Notes: a model not told the origin generated them from the sequence alone. 36,175 nucleotides of DNA from an uncultured Campylobacter sp. (GCF_938030815.1 NZ_CALHII010000204.1:1-36175), one strand, 5' to 3'; shown: positions 1-8,575, counted from the stretch's first letter. Program-made: numbers and translations.

Positions 1-204
1 GATGACGCAGCGGTCGAGGTTACTTTCGGCGCGGACGGACGAGTGGTGGGTTATAAAATTATCGAGTTAGGTCGCGATATAAAATTTAACCAAAAGCTTG
101 ACAGATTTTTAAAGGGGCTTTCGGAGCAAAAATTTTCAAAATCGCCGGATAATAAACTTCATAAACTTAATATAAGATTAACTGAGATTGCGAAATCAAA
201 TTAA
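1..204 (+). CDS. tolA: TolA-like protein, C-terminal fragment (TonB C-terminal fold)
   Basis: The frame is open from base 1 and stops with TAA at 202-204, giving about 67 residues of a protein that begins outside the window. The visible part starts with a beta-strand-like stretch (AAVEVTFGADGRVVGYKI) and ends in a charged helix, which resembles the C-terminal domain of TonB/TolA proteins. TolA spans the periplasm and links the TolQR motor in the inner membrane to TolB and Pal. The identity rests mainly on position: tolB follows after 15 bases, and tolQ-tolR-tolA precede tolB in related genomes. A TonB paralogue is the alternative. Confidence 0.7.
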   Translation, partial: DDAAVEVTFGADGRVVGYKIIELGRDIKFNQKLDRFLKGLSEQKFSKSPDNKLHKLNIRLTEIAKSN

Positions 205-219
205 ATTTAAGGAGAAAAG

Positions 220-1467
220 ATGAAGAAACTACTTTTGATTCTTGCATTTTGTAGTAGCATTTTCGCGGCAGATGCGACTATGTCTATCGTAAACGAAGGG
301 GTAAATCTCCCTAAAATCGTCGTTCAAGATGCATCGAACCTTGCAAATTCAGAATTTGGCAACAAATTCTTTAAACTTATGGTGGGCGATCTAAAGGTCG
401 GCGCCACTTTCGAGGTCAGCGACGAGTATCTACAAAGCAGCTACGATGCGGACGCTTCCAGCAATTTGGGTTCTAGCGGCGCCGCTCTCATCGTGCGCTA
501 CGCGGTAAGTGATAAAAGTTCGCCGATGAGCCTAAAAGCCAAAGTACTTGAAGCGAACAGCGGCAGGGTGATGTATGAGAAGAGCTTTACGCTTTCAAAT
601 GCCGAAAAGTATCCGTTTTTAGCCCATATGGCGGTATCTGAGATCGTCAAGCAGCTAGGGTACTCAAACGTCGATTGGATGAAGGAGATGATTTTGCTCT
701 CTCGCTATACTTCGACGCGCGAGAGCGAGATCATGGTGGCTGACTATACGCTTACCTACCAGCAGGTGGTGCTTCGCGGCGGATTAAATATCTTCCCTAA
801 ATGGGCAAGCGCAGCGCAGAACGAATTTTATTACACCTATTACGTCAATAAAAATACCCCTGCTATCTATAAATTTAATCTATCCAACGGTAGTAAAAGT
901 AAAATTTTTACCGGTCATGGCATGACGATAGCTTCAGATGTAAGCGCCGACGGCAGAAAGCTTCTAATCACCAATGCGCCTAAGGATCAACCCGATATTT
1001 ATTTGTATGATATAGCCTCGGGCAGCGCTAAGCAAATTACTGATTACGCTGGCATTGATGTAAATGGAAATTTTATCGACGGCGATTCGCGCGTGGCTTT
1101 TGTGAGCGATCGTTTAGGTTATCCAAATGTATTTGCCACTAGCATAAACGGCGGTAACGTTCAGCAGCTCGTCTATCACGGCAAAAATAATAACTCCATC
1201 AGCACAAATGGCAATTACGTTACTTACTCTAGTCGCGATGGCGGGGGCGGATTTAATATATATTTAATCTCTACTCAAACCGATATGATTCGCCAGTTAA
1301 CGGCTAGTGGCAAAAATATGTTTCCTAGATTTTCTAGCGATGGCGGCAGTATTATGTTTATCAAGCAAGATGGCAGCGGAAGCTCGGTAGGTATTATCAG
1401 AGTTAACGAGAATAAAAGTTTCCAATTTCCGTTAAGAGTGGGTAAAATTCAATCGGTTGATTGGTAA
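220..1467 (+). CDS. tolB: Tol-Pal system protein TolB
   Basis: TolB is the periplasmic beta-propeller of the Tol-Pal complex; it binds Pal and the TolA C-terminus and supports outer-membrane invagination at division. The 415-residue protein starts with a Sec signal (MKKLLLILAFCSSIFA, cleavage near residue 17). Residues about 20-150 match the N-terminal TolB domain. Residues about 190-415 hold repeated PD40-like blades, seen in phrases such as SADGRKLLITN, QPDIYLYDIASG and DSRVAFVSDRLGYPNVF. The length is normal for the family. The start is supported by AAGGAG about seven bases upstream. It lies 15 bases after the tolA-like stop and is followed by pal, which has its own -10 box. Confidence 0.95.
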   Translation: MKKLLLILAFCSSIFAADATMSIVNEGVNLPKIVVQDASNLANSEFGNKFFKLMVGDLKVGATFEVSDEYLQSSYDADASSNLGSSGAALIVRYAVSDKSSPMSLKAKVLEANSGRVMYEKSFTLSNAEKYPFLAHMAVSEIVKQLGYSNVDWMKEMILLSRYTSTRESEIMVADYTLTYQQVVLRGGLNIFPKWASAAQNEFYYTYYVNKNTPAIYKFNLSNGSKSKIFTGHGMTIASDVSADGRKLLITNAPKDQPDIYLYDIASGSAKQITDYAGIDVNGNFIDGDSRVAFVSDRLGYPNVFATSINGGNVQQLVYHGKNNNSISTNGNYVTYSSRDGGGGFNIYLISTQTDMIRQLTASGKNMFPRFSSDGGSIMFIKQDGSGSSVGIIRVNENKSFQFPLRVGKIQSVDW

Positions 1468-1487
1468 AATATTAAAAAATCTCGTGA

Positions 1488-1493
1488 TATAAT
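1488..1493 (+). promoter_or_regulatory. Putative -10 box of pal (TATAAT)
   Basis: TATAAT lies about 30 bases upstream of the pal start, within GTGATATAATGAC, in the 55-base tolB-pal gap. Campylobacter sigma-70 promoters lack a conserved -35, so the -10 box is the main signal. It would let pal be made in excess over TolB. Confidence 0.5.
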
Positions 1494-1522
1494 GACTTCA
1501 ATTTTTTTTGAAAGGATAGAAA

Positions 1523-1996
1523 ATGAAACATTTAGTTTTATCTTCGATAGCAGTTGCTGCTCTATTATTGAGCGGTTGTTCTAAAAAGACCCCAGAGGCC
1601 GATACTACAAGCACAAGTAATGCAGATAGACTAGCTGCTTTGGCATCTCAGATCCAAAGTGAAGTTGGCACTGTTTATTTCGACTTTGATAAATTTAATA
1701 TTAGAGCCGATCAACAAGGCACAATCAATAATAACGCAGCTTTATTCAACCAAGCAGGCGCAGAGTCTCTAACCGTTAAAGTTGAGGGTAACTGCGATGA
1801 GTGGGGTTCTGATGAGTACAACTATGCTCTTGGCCTAAAGAGAGCTACTGCAGCTAAAGACGCATTGGTTGCTCAAGGCGTAAATGAGAGCAGAATTTCC
1901 GTAGTAAGCTACGGCGAGAGCAATATGGCTTGCACAGAGCATTCTAAAGAGTGCGACGCTCAAAACAGACGCGACGAATTCAAAGTTGGATTCTAG
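1523..1996 (+). CDS. pal: Peptidoglycan-associated lipoprotein Pal (Omp18 type)
   Basis: Pal is an outer-membrane lipoprotein that binds peptidoglycan and TolB. The 157-residue product has a lipoprotein signal with lipobox LLSGC (lipidated Cys at 19), a short Ser/Thr linker, then an OmpA-like domain from about residue 45. TVYFDFDKFNIR is the first strand, and EGNCDEWGSDEYNYALGLKRA is the peptidoglycan-binding region. NCDEWG replaces the proteobacterial GHTDERG form, as is usual in Campylobacter and Helicobacter. GAAAGGAT precedes the ATG. The stop codon overlaps or abuts the start of cpoB. Confidence 0.95.
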   Translation: MKHLVLSSIAVAALLLSGCSKKTPEADTTSTSNADRLAALASQIQSEVGTVYFDFDKFNIRADQQGTINNNAALFNQAGAESLTVKVEGNCDEWGSDEYNYALGLKRATAAKDALVAQGVNESRISVVSYGESNMACTEHSKECDAQNRRDEFKVGF

Positions 1997-1997
1997 T

Positions 1998-2816
1998 TTG
2001 AAATTTAAAAATTTCACGGTGGCGGCTCTTTTGGGAGCTGCCACTTTTTTAAATGCAGAAACTTCCGCATTTGATGCTGGCAATATTGATTCAGGTAGCT
2101 CTTACGGGTTAACTGAAAACGAACAAGTATTGCGCGACAATCGCAAGCGTATAAGCGAGATGCAAACTAGTGTAGATAATACACGCGAGAGTGTCGAAGG
2201 TTTGCGAAGCGTTCTTGAAGGAACAAATTCTAAAATTTCGAACCTGGAAAATAGGGTAGCGGATCTAGAAATTCGCGCTACTGGCAAAAGCCAAGGTAAC
2301 AGCGAGCTAGATCAGATGAAACGAGATATCGCAACTATAAAAGCCCAAATCGCTGAAATCAATAAAAAATTAGGTAGCGGCGGCAGCGTAAAAAAAAACG
2401 CTGAATTAGACGCAGGCACTGCTTCAGCCCCTGCTAGTACAAAATCAGATTCCGATTTTAAATCAAAAGATCAAGCTTCAGTATTGAAAGAGGCTGACGC
2501 TTTATATGCCAAAAAAGACTATTCCGGCGCAAAAGAGCGCTACAATTATTTAGTATCTAAAAATTACAAGCCCGCTAAGGCAAATTACATGCTGGGCGAA
2601 ATTTCATATTTCTCCGGCTCATACGCAGAAGCGATAAACTATTATAAAAAGAGCATCTCGCACAACGAGAGCCAAGACTACACCCCAAAGCTCCTCTATC
2701 ACACCGCGATCAGCTTTGATAAGATCGGTGATAAAGACAGCGCAGATAAATTCTACAAAGCGTTAAAGGCTTCATACCCAGATTCCAAAGAAGCTAAAGC
2801 CGCGCCCGCTAGATAA
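1998..2816 (+). CDS. cpoB: Cell division coordinator CpoB-like protein (YbgF; coiled coil plus TPR)
   Basis: This is a periplasmic protein of the Tol-Pal operon. CpoB in other bacteria links Tol-Pal to peptidoglycan synthesis at division. I place the start at TTG 1998, because it opens with a clean signal peptide (KFKNFTVAALLGAATFLNA, cleavage near residue 20); an in-frame TTG at 1986 inside pal would only add four residues. Residues about 35-120 form a heptad-rich coiled coil, followed by a Lys/Asp/Ser-rich linker. The last 110 residues contain TPR helices (ADALYAKKDYSGAKERYNYL, KANYMLGEISYFSGSYAEAI). There is no strong ribosome-binding site, so translation is probably coupled to pal. Confidence 0.88.
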   Translation: MKFKNFTVAALLGAATFLNAETSAFDAGNIDSGSSYGLTENEQVLRDNRKRISEMQTSVDNTRESVEGLRSVLEGTNSKISNLENRVADLEIRATGKSQGNSELDQMKRDIATIKAQIAEINKKLGSGGSVKKNAELDAGTASAPASTKSDSDFKSKDQASVLKEADALYAKKDYSGAKERYNYLVSKNYKPAKANYMLGEISYFSGSYAEAINYYKKSISHNESQDYTPKLLYHTAISFDKIGDKDSADKFYKALKASYPDSKEAKAAPAR

Positions 2817-2865
2817 CCTAAATTTAAATACAAACTCAAAATAAAATTCTAAACAGGAGAAAACT

Positions 2866-3513
2866 ATGGCTAACAACCGAGTTATAAAGATGCATTATGA
2901 GCTAAAAGACGGCAAAACCGGTGAAATTTTAGAGTCAAATTTAAACTCCGATCCGATCGCCTTTCTTAGCGGCAAAGATCAAATAATCCAAAAGCTGGAA
3001 GATGAAATTTTAAATCTACAAGCGGGCGAGAGCAAAACGGTTCGCATAAGCCCGAGCGACGGGGTCGGCGAGTATAGAGAAGATGCCGTGCAGATCCTGT
3101 CTAAAGAGCAGTTTGCGGGCATCGATCTGGTCGTCGGCATGGAGCTTTTCGGACAGGCGGAGGACGGCGCGACTACCCGCGTGAGCGTCAAAGCTATCGG
3201 CGAGCAGGACGTTACCATCGACTTTAACCACCCATTCGCGGGCAAGGAGCTGGAATTTAACGTAAAAATCATCGAGAACCGAGAAGCGACGGCGGATGAA
3301 ATTCTTACCGGCCAGCCGGAGGGTGCTCACAGCTGCGGCTGCGGACATAATCATCACGAGGGGCACGAGTGCTGCGGCGGACACGGACACGATCACGCAG
3401 AGGATCACGAGTGTTGCGGAAGCCATGGGCATGCAGACGGTCATGAATGCTGCGGAGGTCACGATCACGGAGAAGACCACGAGTGCTGCGGCGGGCACCA
3501 TCACGAGTATTAG
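2866..3513 (+). CDS. slyD: SlyD-type FKBP peptidyl-prolyl isomerase with His/Cys-rich metal-binding tail
   Basis: SlyD is a cytoplasmic prolyl isomerase and chaperone that stores and delivers nickel for hydrogenase and urease maturation. Residues 1-70 and 115-150 form the FKBP domain, and the middle part is the insert-in-flap chaperone domain. From residue 155 the 60-residue tail is almost entirely His, Cys, Gly, Glu and Asp, with four HECCG(G/S)H units at 167, 181, 193 and 205. FKBP motifs are visible (YELKDGKTGEILESN, FNHPFAGKELEFNVKI). AGGAG lies upstream of the ATG. It sits between cpoB and fabD, as in C. jejuni. The tail repeats make the DNA here prone to copy-number change. Confidence 0.93.
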   Translation: MANNRVIKMHYELKDGKTGEILESNLNSDPIAFLSGKDQIIQKLEDEILNLQAGESKTVRISPSDGVGEYREDAVQILSKEQFAGIDLVVGMELFGQAEDGATTRVSVKAIGEQDVTIDFNHPFAGKELEFNVKIIENREATADEILTGQPEGAHSCGCGHNHHEGHECCGGHGHDHAEDHECCGSHGHADGHECCGGHDHGEDHECCGGHHHEY

Positions 3514-3522
3514 GACTTGTTT

Positions 3523-4467
3523 ATGAAATTTGCTTTTATCTTCCCGGGGCAGGGCTGCCAAAGCGTAGGCATGGGCAGGGAGTTTTACGAGAGTTCTGCC
3601 TCTGCGCGCGCGCTTTTGGATGAGGCTTCAGAATTTACCGGTATCGATTTTAAAAATTTACTGTTTGAACCCAACGACAAGCTCGATGTTTCGGAATTTA
3701 CGCAACCTGCTATCGCGCTAAATTCTATGATGGCGCTTGCGGCGCTGCAAGAGAAGCTGGATCAAGAAAGGCTTAACATCGCTCCGCAGTTTTTGCTCGG
3801 ACACTCGCTGGGCGAGTTTAGCGCGTTAAGCGCTGCGGGAGGCATAGAACCAAAGCAGATGCTAAAGCTCGTAAATATTCGCGGCAGGCTCATGCAGAGC
3901 GCTTGCGAGGGCAAAGGCGCCGGAATGATGGTGATCTTAGCTCTTGCCGACGAGGCGGTCGAAAAAATTTGTGCGGATGCGGCGAGTGTAGGCAAGCAGG
4001 TTTGGGCGGCGAATTATAACTGCGACGGACAGATTGTAGTCGCGGGCAAAAAAGATGATCTCGCAGCACTCGAGGGCGAGTTTAAAGCCGCGGGCGCAAA
4101 GCGCGCAATGCTACTGAATATGAGCGTCGCGAGCCACTGCCCTATGCTACAAAGCGCCAGCGACGAGCTTTTAGAATTTTTGCGCCCCGCGCTAAAAGAG
4201 AGTTTCGCTCCAGTCATCGCTAACGCCACGGCGCGCGCATACACGACGAAATACGAAGCGCTAGAGCTGCTGAAAGCTCAGCTTATCGGCCCGGTGCTTT
4301 ACAAACAAAGCATCAAAAATTACGAGAGCGAGGCGGACTGCTTCGTCGAGTTCGGCGCGGCGGTTTTAAAAGGGATAAACAAAAAGATCACGCAAAAGCC
4401 GACCTTCAGCATCACGGATCTTGCGAGCCTAGACGAGTTTGCAAAATTTGCAAAGGAGAATGGATGA
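3523..4467 (+). CDS. fabD: Malonyl-CoA:ACP transacylase FabD
   Basis: FabD moves malonyl from CoA to acyl carrier protein to feed type II fatty-acid synthesis in the cytoplasm. The 314-residue protein begins MKFAFIFPGQGCQSVGMG, the oxyanion-hole motif. The nucleophile Ser95 lies in GHSLGEFSAL and the catalytic His205 in SVASHCPML. The length is normal. I chose ATG 3523 rather than the in-frame TTG at 3517, because the family begins at MxFAFxFPGQG and the TAGGAC around the slyD stop can act as a Shine-Dalgarno sequence. It overlaps mtnN by four bases (ATGA), so translation is coupled. Confidence 0.95.
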   Translation: MKFAFIFPGQGCQSVGMGREFYESSASARALLDEASEFTGIDFKNLLFEPNDKLDVSEFTQPAIALNSMMALAALQEKLDQERLNIAPQFLLGHSLGEFSALSAAGGIEPKQMLKLVNIRGRLMQSACEGKGAGMMVILALADEAVEKICADAASVGKQVWAANYNCDGQIVVAGKKDDLAALEGEFKAAGAKRAMLLNMSVASHCPMLQSASDELLEFLRPALKESFAPVIANATARAYTTKYEALELLKAQLIGPVLYKQSIKNYESEADCFVEFGAAVLKGINKKITQKPTFSITDLASLDEFAKFAKENG

Positions 4468-5162
4468 AAGTTGCGATCTTAGGCGCCATGCCCGAAGAGA
4501 TCGAGCCGCTGCTATCTGCGCTGCGCGAGCGGGGCGTGAGCGTGGAGGCTGTGGAGCACGCTAATAATAAATTCTACGCCGCCAAGCTTAACGGCCATGA
4601 TCTAGTGATCGCATATTCGAAGATCGGCAAGGTAAATTCCGCCCTGACGGCTACGGTTATGATCGAGAGATTCGGTGCGCACGCGCTCATTTTTACGGGC
4701 GTCGCGGGGGCTTTGAAGCGCGGCATTAAGATCGGCGAAATTTTATACGCTACTGCGCTCGTGCAGCACGATCTGGACATCACGGCGTTTGGACATCCGT
4801 ACGGATTCGTGCCCGGAAGTAAAATTTCAGTCCAAACCGACGCGAAGCTAAACTCCATCGCGCAAAGCGTCGCCGAGCAGCTAGGCATCACGCTAAAATC
4901 GGGCATCATCGCTAGCGGCGATCAGTTCGTGGGCGATGAGGAGCGCAAGAGCTGGATCGAGCGGACGTTTGATGCGAGCGCGGTCGAGATGGAGGGAGCG
5001 AGCGTAGCGCAGGTGTGCGACGCGCTGGGCGTGCCGTTTTGCGTGCTGCGCGCGATAAGCGATGAGGCGGGACACAAAGCCGAGTTCGACTTTGACGAGT
5101 TTATGGTAAAAAGCGCGCAAACGAGCGCAAATTTCGTCCTAAAAATGATCGAAAGGTTATGA
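4464..5162 (+). CDS. mtnN: 5'-methylthioadenosine/S-adenosylhomocysteine nucleosidase (Pfs)
   Basis: This enzyme cleaves the glycosidic bond of MTA and SAH. In Campylobacter and Helicobacter the same family also cleaves aminodeoxyfutalosine in menaquinone synthesis, so it may serve both methyl recycling and quinone supply. The 232-residue protein shows the usual family landmarks: MKVAILGAMPEEIEPL with the catalytic Glu near residue 12, FTGVAGAL, ASGDQFVGDEERK, SAVEMEGASVAQVC and the catalytic Asp in RAISDEAG. It overlaps fabD by four bases and ttcA by four bases. Whether it prefers aminodeoxyfutalosine cannot be judged from this sequence. Confidence 0.94.
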   Translation: MKVAILGAMPEEIEPLLSALRERGVSVEAVEHANNKFYAAKLNGHDLVIAYSKIGKVNSALTATVMIERFGAHALIFTGVAGALKRGIKIGEILYATALVQHDLDITAFGHPYGFVPGSKISVQTDAKLNSIAQSVAEQLGITLKSGIIASGDQFVGDEERKSWIERTFDASAVEMEGASVAQVCDALGVPFCVLRAISDEAGHKAEFDFDEFMVKSAQTSANFVLKMIERL

Positions 5163-5908
5163 TAAACCTCTCCAAAAAGCTACTGCGCCGGGTCGGACAA
5201 ACCAACGCTAAATACAAGATGTTCGAGCGCAGCGATAAAATTTTACTAGCTCTTAGCGGCGGCAAGGACAGCATGAGCTTGGCGCACGTGCTGAAGCACT
5301 TCCAAAGCGTAAGCCCGCTTAGCTGGGAGTTTCGAGCCGTTACAGTCACCTACGGTATCGGCGAGGATCTGCGCGAGATAAGCGCGCATTTTAAAGAGCA
5401 CGAGATCCCCTACGAGATAATCGATACTAAAATTTTTGAATTCGGCAAAGAAAAGATCCGCGCGAACACCACGTTTTGCAGCTTTTGCTCGCGTATGAGG
5501 CGCGGCTACATCTACTCCTACGCGCTTGAGCACGGCTTTAATAAAATCGCCATCGCCCACCACCTCGACGACGCCGCGGAGAGCTTTTTTATGAATTTCA
5601 CCTTCAACGGTGCGCTGCGCACCCTTGCTCCGCGCTATGTCGCCGAAAACGGGCTTGTGATCATCCGTCCGTTCATTCTTGCGCGCGAGCGCCAAATCGC
5701 CGCCTGTGCCAGAGATAACGAGCTTCCGATCATGCGCGAGGAGGAGGTTTGCCCCGCGAGGCAATACGGCGGCAAGGAGCCCACTGCGCGCGCCGCTACG
5801 AAGGAGCTTTTGGCACAGTACGAAAAGACCCATCCGAGGTTTTTTATCAGTCTGCAAGCTGCCTTTGCCAACATCCACGAAGAGACCTTTTTCGAGCCTA
5901 AATTTTAA
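5159..5908 (+). CDS. ttcA: TtcA-family tRNA thiolation ATPase
   Basis: TtcA proteins use ATP and an iron-sulfur cluster to make 2-thiocytidine at tRNA position 32. The PP-loop SGGKDS is at residues 33-38. The CxxC pair is Cys107/Cys110 (TTFCSFCSRMRRG), and a third candidate cluster ligand is Cys198 (REEEVCPAR). AHHLDDAAES is the family's second conserved motif. The length, 249 residues, is slightly short of E. coli TtcA but normal for Epsilonproteobacteria. It is the last gene of the operon, starts inside the mtnN stop (ATGA), and is followed by a 1.2-kb spacer. The family call is firm; the exact target is inferred. Confidence 0.85.
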   Translation: MINLSKKLLRRVGQTNAKYKMFERSDKILLALSGGKDSMSLAHVLKHFQSVSPLSWEFRAVTVTYGIGEDLREISAHFKEHEIPYEIIDTKIFEFGKEKIRANTTFCSFCSRMRRGYIYSYALEHGFNKIAIAHHLDDAAESFFMNFTFNGALRTLAPRYVAENGLVIIRPFILARERQIAACARDNELPIMREEEVCPARQYGGKEPTARAATKELLAQYEKTHPRFFISLQAAFANIHEETFFEPKF

Positions 5909-6422
5909 AATTTTAAGCGGTTTGATCTCTCTGCTAAAAAAGTCTGAACACAGCTTTTGCGGGGACGGAGATTTCGTGCGCCCGGTTCGATTTTTTAGCT
6001 TGAATAAGCCTGATACACGCAGAGCAGTTGTCTTCCCCTGTGCTCGAACGGGTCGCGAGCCGCAGCGTGAGCAGTCGGCTTGCTGCGTTTAAATTGCGGC
6101 GCGGGCGATTCGCTTCTGAGTCTGAGTTGTGCACGAGCCGCGGCGAACAGTTGCCCCCGCGTCCGACTGCGCGCTAGAGTGGTGTACTTCTGCGTCCAAA
6201 GCTGTGCACACCAGCTTGGGCTGCACGTTAGAGCGGTTACGCCCGCTGCGCCCGAGGGCTGCGAGTAGGGCGGGTTACGCTGCCTGTATATGCTTTTACG
6301 AAACGCCTGAGGTTAATTGTAATACCGTCTTTCGGCGCCGCACTTTCGTCTTGCTCGGATGTCGCCCGTGTCCAAGCGAGCTTTACGGGCGAGCGTTATG
6401 GGTCTCGCAAAGCCTGTGCAAG

Positions 6423-6730
6423 AGATAGTTGTAGGAATTTTATTCCGAAAAGTATTTTTGAAATTTTACTTCACAAAATTTTAAAATTCTCAACCAGACT
6501 AAATTTTAAAATTTTAACGAAACCCGATTCAAAACTCCGACGAAGCCGAATTATGAAATTTTACCCTGCAAAATTTTAAAATTTTATCGGAGGCTGCCTT
6601 TCTGGCTACGGGCGCGACCGATCGCTGTGCCCCGTAAATTTAAACCGCCCGCTCGCTCCGCTAAAGATAGTTTTAGAAGTTTATTCCGCAAAATGTTTCT
6701 AAAATTTTACCTTACAAAATTTCAAAATTT
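6423..6730 (+). repeat. Imperfect direct repeat pair, about 65 bases each, 242 bases apart
   Basis: Both copies begin AGATAGTT, at 6423 and at 6665. They stay alignable through TTATTCCG, then an AAATTTTAC tract and ACAAAATTT, ending near 6488 and 6730. Small indels and substitutions separate them, so this is an old local duplication inside the spacer rather than a fresh one. Confidence 0.65.
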
Positions 6731-7055
6731 TAACGAAGCCGAATTTAAAATTCCGGCGGAGCCAAATTTTAAAATTTCAAAGCAACCGAATTTTAAAATT
6801 TAGCAAAGCCGAATTCTGAAATTTTATCGTAGCCAAATTTCCGCTCTCGTTTCATAAACATTACCTTTTGAAATTTCGCCGCTCGCGAGGGCTTAAATTT
6901 CACGCGGCTTCAAAACTCCTCAAACCCTCCGCTGTCGCGCGCGCAGATCAAATTTTAAAATTTCGCCCGCGCCGCATTACTTCTTAAATTTACACACTAC
7001 GAAATTTTAACCGATTTTCGCTCCGAAATTTATGCCGCATTAATCGCCGCGGATA

Positions 7056-7061
7056 TATAAT
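7056..7061 (+). promoter_or_regulatory. Putative -10 box of the aldehyde dehydrogenase gene (TATAAT)
   Basis: TATAAT sits in GGATATATAATATT, 33 bases before the ATG at 7094, with AAGGAG between them at 7083-7088. No clear -35 is visible, as expected in Campylobacter. Confidence 0.5.
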
Positions 7062-7093
7062 ATTAAATGTCATATTTCACATAAGGAGTAAGC

Positions 7094-8560
7094 ATGGCTA
7101 CAATCCAACCAAGCTATAAGCTTTTCATCGACGGCGAGTTCGTTGATGCCGAAGGCGGCGCGAGCCTAGACGTTTTTAATCCCGCTACCGGCGAGAAAAT
7201 TTCAAAGATCGCAGATGCTAGCAAGGCGGACGTCGATAGAGCGGTCGCCGCAGCCCGCAAGGCGTTTGAGAGCTTCCGCCGCACCAGCGTTTATGAGCGC
7301 AGCGCGCTGCTAAATAAGATCGCCGACGTCCTAGAGCAAAACGCCGAGTTCATCGCCACCGTAGAGACTATCGACAACGGCAAGCCGATCCGCGAGACGC
7401 GCGCGGTCGACGTAGCGTGGTCGATCGAGCATTTCCGCTATTTCGCGGGCGTGATTTTGGGCGAGGAGGGCAGCGCGAATATGCTAAAAGAGCGCTATCT
7501 ATCCGTCGTTTTACGCGAGCCGATCGGCGTAGTAGGACAGATCGTGCCGTGGAATTTCCCGTTTTTGATGGGCGCGTGGAAGCTCGCTCCGCTGATTGCC
7601 GCGGGTGATACGTGCGTATTTAAGCCAAGCTCCGAAACCAGCCTTAGCATTTTGGAGTTCATCCGCTTAATCGCGCCGCTGCTTCCAAGGGGCGTCATCA
7701 ACGTCGTAACCGGCAAGGGAAGCAAGGCGGGCGAATTCGTCCGCACTCACAAAGGGCTCGACAAGCTCGCGTTTACGGGCTCGACCGAGGTCGGCAGAGG
7801 CATCGCGCTAGCCGCGGCGCAAAAGATCATCCCCGCTACGCTTGAGCTTGGCGGCAAGAGCGCAAATATCATCTTTGACGATTGCGATTTCGACGTTGCG
7901 ATCGACGGCGTGCAGCTTGGGATCCTTTTCAACCAAGGTCAGGTCTGCTGCGCGGGAAGTAGGATCTTCGTGCAGGAGGGTATCTACGATAAATTCGTAC
8001 CGGCGCTCGTGGAGAAATTTAAGCGCATCAAGGTAGGCGATCCGCTCGATCCGAACACCCAGATGGGATGCCAGATCAACAAAAAGCAAGCCGATAAAAT
8101 TTTAGAGTACGTAAAAATCGGCGTAGAGGAGGGCGCTAAGATCGCCGTGGGCGGCAAGCGACATAGCGCGGGAGAGGCTTTCGTCGAGCCTACGCTACTC
8201 GTGGATGTGTGCAACGACATGCGCGTCGCGCAGGAGGAGATCTTCGGTCCTGTGGGCGTCGTGATTAAATTTAAAGATCAAGACGAGCTCGTCCGTATGG
8301 CAAACGACAGCCTCTACGGACTAGGCGGCGCCGTATTTACGCGCGATATCGCAAAGGCGCTCACGGTCGCACGCCTGCTTGAGACGGGTCGCGTGTGGGT
8401 CAATACCTACAACCAGATCCACGCCGGCGCGCCGTTTGGCGGCTACAAAGAATCGGGCATCGGTCGCGAAACGCACAAGATGATCCTAGATCACTACACC
8501 CAGACCAAAAACATCTACATCGACACGATCTCCAAACCGAGCGGCTTTTACGAGCAGTAA
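7094..8560 (+). CDS. NAD(P)-dependent aldehyde dehydrogenase
   Basis: This is a cytoplasmic ALDH-superfamily enzyme that oxidises an aldehyde to a carboxylic acid. All catalytic landmarks of the 488-residue family are present: VPWNFPFLMGAWKLAPLIAAG with the catalytic Asn, FTGSTEVGRGI for cofactor binding, the general base Glu251 in LELGGKSAN, and the nucleophile Cys285 in NQGQVCCAGSR. EEIFGPVGVVIKF and PFGGYKESGIGRE complete the fold. It resembles class 1/2 and betaine- or lactaldehyde-type enzymes, but the substrate cannot be read from sequence. AAGGAG precedes the ATG. It is monocistronic, with its own -10 box and a strong terminator at 8576. Confidence 0.93.
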   Translation: MATIQPSYKLFIDGEFVDAEGGASLDVFNPATGEKISKIADASKADVDRAVAAARKAFESFRRTSVYERSALLNKIADVLEQNAEFIATVETIDNGKPIRETRAVDVAWSIEHFRYFAGVILGEEGSANMLKERYLSVVLREPIGVVGQIVPWNFPFLMGAWKLAPLIAAGDTCVFKPSSETSLSILEFIRLIAPLLPRGVINVVTGKGSKAGEFVRTHKGLDKLAFTGSTEVGRGIALAAAQKIIPATLELGGKSANIIFDDCDFDVAIDGVQLGILFNQGQVCCAGSRIFVQEGIYDKFVPALVEKFKRIKVGDPLDPNTQMGCQINKKQADKILEYVKIGVEEGAKIAVGGKRHSAGEAFVEPTLLVDVCNDMRVAQEEIFGPVGVVIKFKDQDELVRMANDSLYGLGGAVFTRDIAKALTVARLLETGRVWVNTYNQIHAGAPFGGYKESGIGRETHKMILDHYTQTKNIYIDTISKPSGFYEQ

Positions 8561-8575
8561 GGGCTTAGCGCGGTA

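Larger units (their letters stand above)
5909..7093 (+). other. Gene-free spacer, 1.2 kb: GC-rich block then AATT-rich repeats
   Basis: I see no credible gene here. Bases about 5930-6430 are GC-rich with short overlapping open frames that have no recognisable protein features; some small inverted repeats occur, such as CGCAGC/GCTGCG near 6062-6088. Bases about 6430-7020 are packed with AAATTT-like palindromes: by hand count 29 AATT tetramers in 6421-7020, nearly all in the RAATTY context, where chance would give roughly 2-5. A recurrent phrase is AAGCC(A/G)AATTT. The last 40 bases hold the promoter and ribosome-binding site of the aldehyde dehydrogenase gene. Confidence 0.7.

Noticed and set aside
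5679..6428. Overlapping open frames of 60-140 codons in the GC-rich block after ttcA
   Set aside because: They are out of frame with ttcA or overlap each other, lack ribosome-binding sites and show no protein-like motifs or family signatures.
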